From the NCBI GenBank assembly GCA_002682825.1, contig NOKP01000009.1:620001-684000 (forward strand): DNA of 64,000 nucleotides, written 5' to 3'. Source of the stretch: Neonectria sp. B-13 (Eukaryota > Ascomycota > Sordariomycetes > Hypocreales > Nectriaceae). This document shows positions 9,636 through 20,485 of this stretch, piece after piece (position 1 is the first letter of the stretch; each line of letters starts with the position of its first letter). The notes beneath the pieces were generated by a model that was given only the letters and a program-made list of their open reading frames with translations, was not told where the DNA came from and searched no databases. A program made the position numbers and the translations under genes.

Positions 9636-10898
9636 TTAGGCCACCCATTCATAATTTGGCAGCTTGTACTTGTCGGCACTGGCGAACGACCCGGCGAAGA
9701 AACGCTGGGCGAACTCCAAAAATCTAGTCCAAGCAATGAAAGCGAAGATGTTGTTTCGCAACCAGATTCCCCAGGCCGTCTGTGGTGCCAAGAGTGTCGG
9801 AAAGAACGGCGGAATCTTTTGCAAATCATCGATCATGGGCCTCATTTGCACTTCGTATGCCTTGAGTGCTGCTGCAAGGTTACCTTTATGCCTACCGACT
9901 TCGCCCGCCAGCACATATGCGCCAGCCATAGCAAGAGTTGTCCCAGTGCCAAAGCTACCCGCGTAGCCAGCATCGCCAACCAATACAAAGCGCCCTTTGG
10001 ACAAGGTCGGGGTTTTGACCTGGACAAACTCGCTGGAATAGAAGTCGTCTGCCTCCATCATGCCCTTGAGAACTTCATCGATCTTCCAACCAGCTCCCTT
10101 GTAGTGCTGAGCCACGAATTGCTTGAGCGAATCGTCTCCTCGCTTCGCGGCCTCGCGGAACGGCAGCGAGGCGTCGCGATCGTCGCGGGGATTAACACCC
10201 ATCAACACGACTCGAGTCATGCCCGACGGATCTAGACCGAGGGCAACGAACCGGCCGCCAGGGGCGCTGTAGGCATGTCCCATTTGACTTCCGTCGACAA
10301 GATCTTTCTGCATAGAGAAGAAAGCCGCCCAGGAGTTCATTGGTTTGATGTGTTCCCGGGCACCACAACCAAGACCGAGAGCTCGAGTCCTCGAGGTTGC
10401 ACCGTCGCAGGCAACCACAAGATCATATTCTGAAGTCGGTAAGGCGTTGGCGAATTCGACCGTCACAGGCCCTCCATCCTGCGTGGTTTGCTGAATGGAG
10501 GCAACTTGCTCGCCAAAAACGTAGTTGATGTTCTCATTGTCCTTGGTCATGTCGAAGAGAATCTGCGCCAGGTCGCCGCGGTATATCTCGTACTCAGAAA
10601 CGAGAGACTGCTGATCGGGATTTCCAGTGGCTTTGATCGTCGCATAGGGTCGTCCATTCTCGCGTACGAAGTTGATGCCGTCCATGTGCGTCGTTTTGGC
10701 TCGCACGGCCGCCTCCATACCCGACATTTTCCGCATCACAGTGACGCCAGCGGTGCGAATGTCGACGTTTTGGCCGTTGGTACGCAACTTTGGGAAGCGT
10801 TCAATGATGGTGACGCTTGCTCCGGCTTTGGCAAACCAGTAAGCCGCCGTCGGGCCTGCGATGGATGCGCCCACGATGAGAACCTTGAGTTGGGACAT
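9636..10898 (-). CDS. FAD-dependent monooxygenase (PHBH/UbiH-like)
   Basis: A complete 420-residue flavoprotein hydroxylase with no intron. The N-terminal Rossmann motif is VLIVGASIAGPTAAYWFAKA, ending the first strand with an acidic residue at IIERF. The DG motif is seen in DLVVACDGATSRTRALG and the GD motif in GRFVLVGDAGYAGSFGTGTT, which bind FAD and NAD(P)H. Length fits class A aromatic hydroxylases, and the family often acts on aromatic acids or polyketide intermediates. The C terminus holds a hydrophobic WGIWLRNNIFAFIAW stretch that may associate with membranes. Substrate cannot be deduced. The Zn2Cys6 regulator gene at 11463-13553 lies directly upstream on the same strand and may control it. 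Confidence 0.93.
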   Translation of the reverse strand: MSQLKVLIVGASIAGPTAAYWFAKAGASVTIIERFPKLRTNGQNVDIRTAGVTVMRKMSGMEAAVRAKTTHMDGINFVRENGRPYATIKATGNPDQQSLVSEYEIYRGDLAQILFDMTKDNENINYVFGEQVASIQQTTQDGGPVTVEFANALPTSEYDLVVACDGATSRTRALGLGCGAREHIKPMNSWAAFFSMQKDLVDGSQMGHAYSAPGGRFVALGLDPSGMTRVVLMGVNPRDDRDASLPFREAAKRGDDSLKQFVAQHYKGAGWKIDEVLKGMMEADDFYSSEFVQVKTPTLSKGRFVLVGDAGYAGSFGTGTTLAMAGAYVLAGEVGRHKGNLAAALKAYEVQMRPMIDDLQKIPPFFPTLLAPQTAWGIWLRNNIFAFIAWTRFLEFAQRFFAGSFASADKYKLPNYEWVA

Positions 10899-11462
10899 GT
10901 TCCTTGGACTTGTTGTATAGATAGTGGGAAGAAGACAGCGAAGACATGGGGCTTATATAGACTGCGGTGGTGATGTACATGAATACTGAGGCCCGAGCCA
11001 GACGGCTGTTGATTGGCCCGTCGGGTCTTGAGGATGAAGGTCTCGGGAATCCGACGCCCGGAACCAATCACGATTGACTGTCCGACCATTGAGGACCCGA
11101 GGATCTGGCCAATCACAGGCAGCATAGCGTTCTGGCTGAAGTCCAGAAGCAAGACCTCACTCGGTGCTTGCTAACGCACGCATTATGCTTGAGCGTATAG
11201 TAAAAGTATAAAATCTTCGATATCTGCCGTTTTGTAAGGATGCGTCCTCATCATTGCATTGAAAGCGTGTTCTCCTCTAACTTGAGCCAAACTACAGCAA
11301 CACTAGCAGCATAAGCCTCAGCAAACCTGGTGGGGAGCATATCAGCGGAGCCAACAACGAGTCCGTGGATATGGAAGAGGTACTTCACCTTGTAGAGACG
11401 AGAGAGACAGATAATGTGGCGTACAGAACATGCTGTGGATAGTTATATGAATACGCCTGCTA
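10899..11462. other. Promoter region of the FAD monooxygenase
   Basis: Sequence between the monooxygenase start and the end of the regulator gene. It contains scattered CGG/CCG triplets but no clear repeat that I can define. Confidence 0.4.
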
Positions 11463-13553
11463 CTAAATGCCCAAAGCCTGATCATCCTTGATCAATTGAT
11501 CCCAGAACATCCAGACAGCGCTATCAAGATCGAAGTCGCTGCCTACGTCAAATCCCGTACCACCAGAAGAGCTCCCAAACGGTTCACTCCCATCAATTGC
11601 CTCGGACGGAAAACCCGATGACGCCGTATCCGTATTTGCTTCAAGACCCGCTCCGTTGATGTTATACTTCGCTTTCCGCCGCGAGCCCAAGGCTGTGATA
11701 AAAGCCGGCTCTGGCACACTGGTGCTGGGCGGGCTGGCATCCCAAGCCTTCAACGTAAGACGTCCAAACGCTACATACAGTGCCCTCTTCGAATCGAGAA
11801 GCTCATCATGGTTACTGTAGACCTGTTCCACTCTGCCCCAGGCAGCATCGGTTTCCGCCAGCGAGAGCAAACCGACTCTCCACAGGCTGGTGATGATAAG
11901 AATCAACGAATCCCACGAGCCCCACAAGAAGAACGGCCTCACATGCCACTGGTATTTCCTTAGGCCTGTATGGGCGTAGGCTGCCGTATCCGTATCAATG
12001 ACCTTCTGCGCAAGGTGGAAGAGGTCCTTCCTTTCTTTGTCAGTGGCAGTCTGGTTTCTGACTTTTGGCATCCGGATTCGAAGACGCATGGCAGTAATCC
12101 CCGTCCTTGCCGAGGCCATGGTCAGGAAATGTACCGGGTTGACGATATCGCAGTAGCGAATGAACTTCTCCTCGACTTCGCTTTCGGCCTTGCCGATGGC
12201 CAGCTCAGCTTCGGTGTAGTCTTTGAACTGCCAGGAGCCTGTGTTTTGCATCGACTTTCCGGCGCTGGCAAAGAATTTACCGATAAATGCGCGCGTCAGG
12301 CAGAATATCATCTCAGTTGCGCCCTTGTTCTCCTCCGGCGTCTCCGTCATTCCCGGCCAAATCTCGTCGTCGTTGAGGTTCAAGGGTGGTCGAGTATCCC
12401 ACGTGTCTGGCATCATAACCATGCCGGTGCCTGACATTTGACTAGCAATGCCGTCAAGTGGTAACAGTTGATAATATAGCCGCCGCCTCATTTGCACTTC
12501 GAATGGTGGCAAACCCAGCTTTTCTCCATCTCGGTGAAGCCCTATGCGTTGACCTATGCGAACTGCAACGCCTGTCAAGATCCAGTATGTGTGCGGATCG
12601 TAGGAATGGCGGGAAGGCAGTAGAAAAAGGATGAGAGCTTGCAACACGGATATCTCGGTCGTTTTGAGAAACGACGCGTTGACAAGAGCTTGACGAGTCG
12701 CAAAGTGATATCTCTGCATCAATATAGCTTTCGAATGTCCAAGTCTCTCTGTACATTCCTCTTCTGTCATTGAGAAAACTGCAAAGTGATATACGGCGAA
12801 CATCAGACATTCTTCAGATTTCGACGCCAACGCAGGCTGTTGCGACGCCATTTCGAACATCTTGGATGTCGATGGAATGTGCAAAACTTTGCAGAGAGGT
12901 TCCACATATTCCATATGCACTTTCCATAGCATCATGGCGTCCTCGTGTGCTGGGTGATATTGGAGAAGACTCTGTTGAAAACCTGAACCCATAAATGCTC
13001 CTGTCAGAGGATCCGACACAGAGATCTCGGCGACGCCCACAATCACCTGGCTCTCTTCTTCACCGTCGGAAATGTGCTGCATCTCATTATCCCCCAGGTT
13101 ACGCCAGAAAGGGCTGTCTATGTATCTTGACTTGCCCTCTCCGGTTAGAAGCTTGCCGGTTCTCGACGGATTAGGCTCGTCCCATCGGAGGGATATTGGT
13201 TCTTGCAACCCTTCTCTGATAAGATCTGTCCCGTCATTATCCTGCAGTAGTGAGCCTCGTTGGTGCTGAATTGGCTCGTTTCGAGAGAGCTCTTCGTTCA
13301 CGTCCCCGCTGAGTTTTCTTTTCCGTCGTCGTGGCGCCTGATACAAGCACTCGAGTTTGCCCTTGCGACAACTGAAGCAAATCGGGGTCGCCTTGTCGCA
13401 TTTCACCTTGCGCTTCGCACAGGTCTGGCAAGTATATGGCATTGTGGGTTGTGCGTCTGTGTTGGCGCCGAGGAGCTCCGTTGAGCCATCTGCGACAGGC
13501 GCCGGGGCAATAGCGACTGGCCTGCTATGTATTCGGGCATCTGTAGAAGTCAT
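11463..13553 (-). CDS. Zn2Cys6 transcription factor with fungal-specific transcription factor domain
   Basis: An uninterrupted 696-residue regulator. The DNA-binding cluster at about residues 40-70 is CQTCAKRKVKCDKATPICFS, continuing CRKGKLEC, with spacing C-x2-C-x6-C-x6-C-x2-C-x6-C, followed by the basic stretch RRRKRK. The middle homology region (fungal_trans type) includes HPAHEDAMMLWKVHMEYVEP with LCKVLHIPST, RQALVNASFLKTTEISVLQ, and GVAVRIGQRIGLHRDG followed by FEVQMRRRLYYQLLPLDG. The C terminus is acidic and Ser/Gly-rich and ends in WDQLIKDDQALGI, possibly an activation region. It is a nuclear regulator whose target may be the monooxygenase next to it, judged only from proximity. Confidence 0.93.
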   Translation of the reverse strand: MTSTDARIHSRPVAIAPAPVADGSTELLGANTDAQPTMPYTCQTCAKRKVKCDKATPICFSCRKGKLECLYQAPRRRKRKLSGDVNEELSRNEPIQHQRGSLLQDNDGTDLIREGLQEPISLRWDEPNPSRTGKLLTGEGKSRYIDSPFWRNLGDNEMQHISDGEEESQVIVGVAEISVSDPLTGAFMGSGFQQSLLQYHPAHEDAMMLWKVHMEYVEPLCKVLHIPSTSKMFEMASQQPALASKSEECLMFAVYHFAVFSMTEEECTERLGHSKAILMQRYHFATRQALVNASFLKTTEISVLQALILFLLPSRHSYDPHTYWILTGVAVRIGQRIGLHRDGEKLGLPPFEVQMRRRLYYQLLPLDGIASQMSGTGMVMMPDTWDTRPPLNLNDDEIWPGMTETPEENKGATEMIFCLTRAFIGKFFASAGKSMQNTGSWQFKDYTEAELAIGKAESEVEEKFIRYCDIVNPVHFLTMASARTGITAMRLRIRMPKVRNQTATDKERKDLFHLAQKVIDTDTAAYAHTGLRKYQWHVRPFFLWGSWDSLILIITSLWRVGLLSLAETDAAWGRVEQVYSNHDELLDSKRALYVAFGRLTLKAWDASPPSTSVPEPAFITALGSRRKAKYNINGAGLEANTDTASSGFPSEAIDGSEPFGSSSGGTGFDVGSDFDLDSAVWMFWDQLIKDDQALGI

Positions 13554-15012
13554 TCGCGCTTCTGCGTCAAAGTAAGCCGGTCTTAGTATTGCAATGGCCG
13601 TCGTGATATGCCGCGGTTACGCATTCATTCATTCCTCGGAGAGATGTCAGACTGTTAAATGGCCTCAAGCCTTTCACGCCTCAGGCGGTCACGTAAGCTT
13701 GAACGACACGTTCATATTGCCGCACGTGCCTCGCCTTAGACACTAAATCAAATGCGTTCCTAGTGGCACCTCAATTTTTATAAGACATTCTCATAACGGG
13801 CGAGGGATATTATTCTCACGCTCTCCCATGATGCACAGTAATTCTATGGGGACTGGCCGTACATAATAGATGAAATCTCCATCGTTTGTCCAATTTCCAC
13901 GAGGAATGTATGTTAGGCCCGAGGAAATTAAACACTAATCCCTGGTACAACCGAGAAACCTTTGTCTGTAAATGGTACCTCTCAATTGATTCGACCTCGA
14001 ATTGTCAAACTGGTTGGTTCTCTTCCTGGAGTGGGTTGCCGGGCCGTGGAGCCCATAGAGAGACACGCACTTTCCACTCTGACTTGTCTCGTTGGTCATT
14101 ATTGTTGCCGTCTACGCTATCACGTCCACATCAAGTCCACGGAGCCCCCTCCTTCCGCTGAACAGGGCCGTTCTTCGTTGTGCCACATGGAATCTGAAGC
14201 CATCTCCTAGGACTGTCGCGAGGATTGAAATCCACTGGTCCTAATCGGTGTGCTCGGTCTGCATCGGACCACCTCCAGAACAACCACCAGATTCTGCTGG
14301 GAAGACGGACGATCGAGACATGCCACTGTTGTGACACTCACGGTACTGATATCCGACAAACCCGAATACAGCAATGTGCCGTCCTATCAGGTAAAAGAGG
14401 AGATGTGTCTACCGGCCTATTCGTATGGGTCTCAACTGAGGATGAACAACGAGCCTTTATTGGCTTTAAAGCCATGCTGGTACAACTGATACTAATCCAG
14501 GCTGCCCTGAGAAAGAATGGGGATTTTATTTTAATAACGCAGTTCAGGTCCTATGGGTGCTTTTTTAGGTCCTTGCAAGCCACGCGGTTTTAGATTCCAT
14601 GCGCAGTAAGGGTAACCTTGTGAAGCCAGTTCCATCCTATTGTCTTGGCAGTTTCCCCAAGTTCTGATGTTTAATGAGCTGACCACATGTAGAAACTTGA
14701 CAACGAACCTTTGGCCATATTCCAAAAACTATCTTGGGTGCTCTGCTTGAATCAGCTGAAGGCAAGGTGAGGGCGTTCGACTTCAAAAATTGATGGTTCT
14801 GTACGTTAAGATGGACTGAGTAACATGCTTGCACCATATCAGCTCAATAGTTTTATTGAAAGTGAATCTTCCGCATATAAACTCGGCGATAATAAGAGAA
14901 AAACCCTATCGTATTAATTTCGACAAAAGTAGCCTTAGACTGCCCGGGAGCAAACTACCCGAATCCTCCTTTAGTGTGACTTCTATGTAGTCTCAAAACT
15001 CTATCATCCAAG

Positions 15013-15040
15013 CCTATTTCGGAGCTCCTATTTCGGAGCT
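15013..15040. repeat. Perfect 14-bp tandem duplication
   Basis: CCTATTTCGGAGCT occurs twice back to back (15013-15026 and 15027-15040). Each copy ends in a GGAGCT half of the GGAGCTCC palindrome. Confidence 0.85.
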
Positions 15041-15695
15041 CCGGTCCTGCGGCACGAGAAGTCCTAGCGCAATTTAAGCAGCTCTGGACGTCGTCCGCCA
15101 CCTACCGCCACACGGCGCACCTGATTGATAGTGTCAGGAAAAGGCGGAATATTTCGGTGATGTACAGTGATTATAGTTCTGCTGAATGCGAGAGGATTTG
15201 TTTATTCACCCTATTCTCACATATTAAGATACATTATTGCCTCTGCTCGCACGTGGGCTTATGGTCGGTGTGCAATTCACGAAATTTGTCTCCCCTGCTG
15301 AGGAAGTTCGTGACGTCGGCCCGTGAACCTCACTGGCAATGGCACCTGACGGCGGAAGGAAAGTGGATGAGTATTATGAACTCTTGGCACCGTCGGTAAG
15401 AGCCTCCGGCGGGTGGTGGTGGTGTGTCCATGGCCCTGATACAGCCTCGGAGGCTGGGGCTCCGGTCTCCAACTCGATTTAGGATGGCGCCATTAAGGAG
15501 TAAATCTCCCTTCTTCCCGGCCTTATAATTAACTGTGTTATTAACTTGATACACTATCCCGTTTCTCGTCTCTTGTGACGCGGATCTTATGACTCCGGTA
15601 GATGAGTCGGCGACGACCCGTTCCTCATCGGGCCAGCAACGCCATGGCTCCTCCGTCCCGGGCTCGAATTGAGAAGCGCTGCGACGGCTCCCCTG

Positions 15696-15703
15696 GGCTA
15701 AAA
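15696..15703 (+). promoter_or_regulatory. XlnR/Xyr1-like site upstream of the endoglucanase
   Basis: GGCTAAAA matches the GGCTAA(A) core bound by the xylanase/cellulase activator XlnR/Xyr1. It lies about 260 bases before the GH5 start codon, a usual distance. A single copy of a short motif, so only suggestive. Confidence 0.4.
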
Positions 15704-15865
15704 GTTCATTCTGATATACCCAAAACACGGGAGAGCACTCCAATGTCAAAATTGAGGCCCAGAAAACGGCGTTGTCGCATCGGTAGCGCGGTTACAGTCT
15801 CACGACTAATTAAACTTGCCTTTGGGAACCCCTTTCTTCGATGAGCTATGTGTCGACGCGAAAGA

Positions 15866-15873
15866 TATAAAAA
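15866..15873 (+). promoter_or_regulatory. TATA box of the endoglucanase gene
   Basis: TATAAAAA about 90 bases before the ATG at 15960. Confidence 0.6.
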
Positions 15874-15959
15874 CAGCCCGCCTTGTCCCCTTTTGTTGTA
15901 TGATTACCTCTGTCTCATCACGCTTGCTTTGAGTCTTCTACCTGCTCTGATTGAACATC

Positions 15960-17174
15960 ATGTGGCACATTCTCGCTCTCGGTATCTTCACCGGCACTGC
16001 TCTCGCTCAGAGCGGCGCCTGGGGACAATGTGGTGGACAGGACTGGAAAGGGTCAACAACGTGCGTTTCTGGCTATAAATGCACTTATGTGAACCTCTAC
16101 TACAGCCAGTGTCTCCCGTCGTCGGACTTACCTTCAACCACGCTGGCGACTGTGACCTCTGTCTCGTCCACAACCTCGTCTGCGACGTCCTCGACCCCGC
16201 CAAACTCCGCCGACCTCTGGTGGTTCGGTACCAATGAGGCTGGCGGCGAATTCGGAGAGGGCACTTTGCCTGGAACATGGGGCACGCACTACATTTTCCC
16301 TAGCCTTTCCACGATTGACGTGAGTATCCCGAATTAAGGAGTAGCAGACCATGCTCAACTAACCCGTCTTCAGACTCTGCTGTCCCAAGGCTACAATACC
16401 TTCCGTGTCCAGTTCAAGATGGAGAGACTCACCCCGGGCACCCTCACAGGCGCATACAACAGCGCGTATCTCAAGAACCTCACCGAGGTGGTTGATCACA
16501 TCACTGGGGGCGGTGGCTGGGCTGTGCTTGATCCACACAATTATGGTCGATTCTTCGGCAACGTCATCACCGACACGGCGGCCTTCCAGACGTGGTGGAA
16601 GAATCTTGCAACTGAGTTCAAGAGCAACAACCGCGTTATCTTCGACACCAACAACGAGTACTACTCCATGGACCAGGCACTCGTGCTCAAACTTAATCAG
16701 GCGGCCATCAACGGCATTCGTGCCACGGGCGCAACTCAGTACATCTTTGTTGAGGGTAACCAGTGGTCCGGCGCATGGTCGTGGCCCGACGTTAACGACA
16801 ACATGAAGGCGCTCGAGGATCCTGAGAACAAGATCGTGTACGAAATGCACCAGTACCTCGACTCTGATAGCTCTGGTACCTCTACGGAATGTGTTTCAAC
16901 GACAATTGGCGCTGAACGACTCAAGGCAGCAACAACCTGGCTGAGGACGAACGGAAAGATAGGCATTATCGGTGAATTTGCTGGTGGAGCGAACACGCAG
17001 TGCCAGACGGCTGTGAAGGGTTTCCTGGACTATCTCGAAGCAAACAATGACGTGTGGAAGGGAGCCTTGTGGTGGGCAGCCGGGCCTTGGTGGGCCAACT
17101 ACATGTACAGCTTTGAGCCCCCGAGTGGAACTGGCTACCAGTACTACAACTCTCTTCTGAAGACATATGCTTGA
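15960..17174 (+). CDS. Secreted GH5 (subfamily 5) endoglucanase with N-terminal CBM1
   Basis: A 386-residue cellulase that cuts internal beta-1,4-glucan bonds outside the cell. Exons 15960-16319 and 16374-17174 join in phase 0 across a GTGAGT...TTCAG intron with a CTAAC branch. The ATG at 15960 opens a signal peptide ([17 protein letters not shown]). A CBM1 follows ([17 protein letters not shown] and YYSQCLP with its four cysteines), then a Ser/Thr linker. The catalytic domain starts at [14 protein letters not shown]. The acid/base Glu is in [13 protein letters not shown] and the nucleophile Glu in [29 protein letters not shown] and [11 protein letters not shown] line the cleft. It resembles Trichoderma Cel5A (EGII). 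All key residues are present. Confidence 0.96.
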
Positions 17175-17599
17175 AGTTGAGCGGAGTTACGGCGGAAGAA
17201 GGCGGCGAGGGTGAGCAGGTCACAGTGTGTTTATTAACTTTCATGTAAATACTTCTTTCTAAATTGACAAATGTTGCTTGAACCGTCTTTCCGTGTATTC
17301 CATAGTGAATATGTGGTCATTATTTACGAGCTACGTTGCTGATGTGAGCATTCATGAGCGAGAATGCCCTTATCTTGGTATAGGGTTGAAACTCAGGATT
17401 GGGTTCTTCTTACTTCCCGAATCAGACAAAGTCTATTACTCCTGGTCATGTTTGGAACGAACCCGTGGTGATATGTCTTTCAATACTTCTGCGAGCGAGA
17501 CTCAATGGATGTTGTAATTACTCAATCTAAAGTAGCACACAGGTCTTACTACCACGTAATAGGAGACCAGACCCTTTGATAGAACTCCTCCAAACTATA

Positions 17600-19125
17600 C
17601 TAGTGTAGTACTTGTTCTCCCCTGAGAAAGAATGGGTGGTTGAGCAGCTTAGGTATTGGATGCCTATCCTCCGGGGTTGTCACAACCATCTTCTTCACTA
17701 GGTCGATAAAAGGCTCCCTATCCTCTTTGATACGCGAGAAGCTTCGCGCCTCGTGGTCCCACGCTACATCTCCATCGAGTCCCTCTAGGGAGCAGTTAGT
17801 ACAATGCAATCATAAGCCGAGTAAACACAAACCACCGTCGAGGACCTCATCCAGATTCCATTTCTCAGTCCAAGCTTTTGGGACAGGGCCACCTAGCTTT
17901 AGAATCCGACTTAAGTACTCTCTCGGAAGACAAAATGTGTCCATGAGCGCGACCTTGTATTGGATATTGTACATCTGGAAACAATTAACCCAGCGCCCAA
18001 GGGTGTCGTTAATAAATCTTTTTACTTACCATACATCCAACCGCCCAAATGTCAGCTTCTTTACTCCAGGTATAGCCTGCCTTGGCTTTGTCCCCATATT
18101 GTTCGCACAGGATAACTTCCGGAGGGGAGATTTCTTTAGGGGCAGCTCCTAGCAGCGTTTCGTTTAGCTCGCTCGTCCAACGGGCTAAGTTATGAATTAA
18201 TCAACGAATCGCAATAGAGATTAGAGGTATCGAAATTGAGCTTACCTCTTCCGAAGTCTAAAATCTTGATAGACATCTCCACGCTCGTTGGGAACGCCTT
18301 GTTAGCTCGCGCAAACGACACCATGTTCACTGATCCTACTAGATATAGTGGGAGAGCATGCATGGAGAGTGATGGATCTCGTGGGACGACTGGTACAAGC
18401 TCTGGATTGGAAAAGTACTCGACCACTTCGTCTTCTTCGAATCGATCGAGCTGCGGTAGCGCAATCCCAAGATTCCCCATTGTGTGGGTCTGCATACTAT
18501 TAGCTATTGACCATTGAGAACGGATGGGTGTCAAATTACCTCCATGAGCTATGCCCATCTCGTGCAAAAAAGCAAACCCCTCTAAGAGTTGATGGACAAC
18601 GTTCGAAGTACACTCCTGCAGGACGCGGGGTTCTGCCAAAGGAGCAACAACCTCGGTTACTAGGCATTCATGAAGTCCGTTGGGCCCTTCGACAACAAAT
18701 GCGTCATAGAGAATAATTATATTGTTGAAGCCACGTTTCGCTCGACCTCCCTCCTTGATCTTCAATAGGACTTTTGCCTCTTGGCCCAGATGACGCGACT
18801 GAGTCCCTAGACCAATTTTGATAGAGACAAATCGACTTTACAAGTCAGCGTTTGAAAGCCAACTAGAAGGGGGATAGTTTTACTTCTTGACTAGGTCACG
18901 AGCGAGCCGAACAGTAGCAAATGCTCCGCGGCCAAGTTTGAGCATGATGCGATACCTGGGGTATTTATCTGGATCGCTGGCGCATGTGGATAACTTGGGA
19001 AGGACATCACCAAGAAGAACCGGGTGAAGCCCATTTTGCTTGTAATTCGACAAATCTTCAAAGGTAAACTCATCCCCGGTGTAAAAGAAATAGTCGAGGG
19101 AATTCGGGATTTTACTGAAGGCCAT
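17600..19125 (-). CDS. SRPK-like serine/threonine protein kinase, one-base lesion in catalytic loop
   Basis: A six-exon kinase of the fungal SR-protein-kinase-like group (exons about 18884-19125, 18540-18835, 18246-18489, 18030-18184, 17833-17974, 17600-17784). Visible motifs are the glycine loop LKLGRGAFATVRLARDL, the Lys of VSIKIGLG, the hinge PNGLHECLVTEV, FLHEMGIAHG before the catalytic loop, IKILDFGRG, SPPEVIL and WSKEADIWAVGCM. The usual HGDxHxGN loop is present across the intron ending at 18490 (HGDPHNG), but a run of four G (C 18475-18478 on plus) throws it out of frame with NLGIALPQL. With three G the whole protein reads through at about 420 residues. The gene is therefore either a recent pseudokinase or contains a homopolymer sequencing error. 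Confidence 0.8.
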
Positions 19126-20485
19126 GTTTAGCGAGGGTTGTCTGCGTGGAAGGGAGTGGTGAATGTTGTTGAAGAGGTGAAAAGATGCGAGCTGAGATCC
19201 TGGATTCGCCAACGGCAGAATCGCATTACATAAGCCGCAGCTGACATAACAATACCGCGAGAATCTGTTGGACAAATAACGACCGATGTGGATGTGGTGT
19301 TGGTACAGCCCATCAGCTGAAACAAACTGAGGGCTACCCAGCCGCATTAATAGGCTTCCATGGATTTTGAGTCTCCAGGTTGGGCTGACGAGCACTGGTG
19401 GCAAATTTAGTCTCGGTGGTCGCAATTTAGAGCATGGGCTAATCTAATCGAGCTGATACAAATCGACCTGTCCACACACCCGCTCTTACCAACAGCCAAC
19501 ACGGCTAACACGGCTGCCGTGAAGAATGGAGCCTATGAAACAAGAGCCGAAATCGATGCTCTAGGACTCTAGGGGTTCCTTTTATATGAGGGAAGAACTT
19601 AATACTGGGATACATTGGGAATAAAGACCAGCATCCAACTTCGACAATCAGCTTTCTTATGGAGACAATCTTAGTTTCACACTCCCTTCACAGGCCCAGT
19701 CTTCCGCATCCCGTTCCTCTGACCCGATCCCAACCGCTGGTTGCACTCACTACCAAAGTATATCTTATTCATCATAGCCTAGTCTTATTATATTAGGATT
19801 TCTATTTACTAAGACTAGTCTTATCTTATTAAAATTTTCATTTATTAAGATATTATTTAAGTTTTAGTCATTACTTAATTAAATCATTATTTACTAAGTA
19901 TAATAGAAATCAATAATTTTACATTATTTTAGTTCTATCGTTTAGTTATAAACCTTTCAGTTATAATAGTTATAAATATATGAAAAATCCCAATCTTAAT
20001 TAGCTTAAGTATTAAGCTTTATTAACATAAAGAAATATATTTTAAATAAAAGTATGCTTAGTCTTAAGCTTGGCTTTTCTATGTAATTGCCAGTTCACTA
20101 GATTATACAAATGCTGCCTTTAGGTCACCTACCTAGGATACAGCATTGAGAAGTAAGGTTCTAGTCTCTGCGCTAGACGTCTCACTGAACATTGAATCAT
20201 CGCATTAGCCCTTAAGGCGTCCTGCCAACGCGACCGCGAACAGCGCCGGGTCAGAACCGGGACAATAGGAATGATGGCTTGGATAAATACAGAAATGAAC
20301 GAGGAATGCAGTTCGAATTGAAGTTCTAAGGCTATTAAAGATTTTGAGTGATAACAAAAGGCAAGCTATTACCAATAATACAGATAGCATCAAACACCAG
20401 GTTGCACCTTGGCCAGACCAAGCAGCTACAAAGCTACAAATATTTAACTCTCCCAGAAATGATTCACTATTCCTCCCCTTTATAA
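19126..20485. other. Intergenic region with an AT-rich island
   Basis: Upstream of the kinase start there is an open frame to 19425 without ATG-based support. Sequence from about 19745 to 20085 is strikingly AT-rich (see separate entry). Nothing else was recognised. Confidence 0.5.
19745..20085. repeat. AT-rich island, probable decayed repeat
   Basis: About 340 bases almost devoid of CpG and dominated by TTA, TAA and ATT, with recurring words such as ATTTACTAAG, ATTTATTAAG and CTTATTA. Sharp edges against normal-composition DNA on both sides suggest a repeat relic mutated by repeat-induced point mutation. No open frame survives. Confidence 0.55.

Larger units (their letters stand above)
13554..15959. 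other. Long intergenic stretch upstream of the endoglucanase
   Basis: About 2.4 kb without a supported gene. The short ORFs (for example 14225-14593 plus and 15330-15749 minus) show no family signature and change frame. The region holds the 14-bp tandem duplication at 15013-15040 and, at its right end, the promoter elements of the GH5 gene. Confidence 0.45.

Noticed and set aside
11500..13500. Plus-strand ORFs within the Zn2Cys6 gene
   Set aside because: They are antisense shadows of an intact 696-residue coding frame with conserved domains.
15330..15749. 139-residue minus-strand ORF
   Set aside because: No family signature, biased composition, and no splice or promoter support. Treated as chance.
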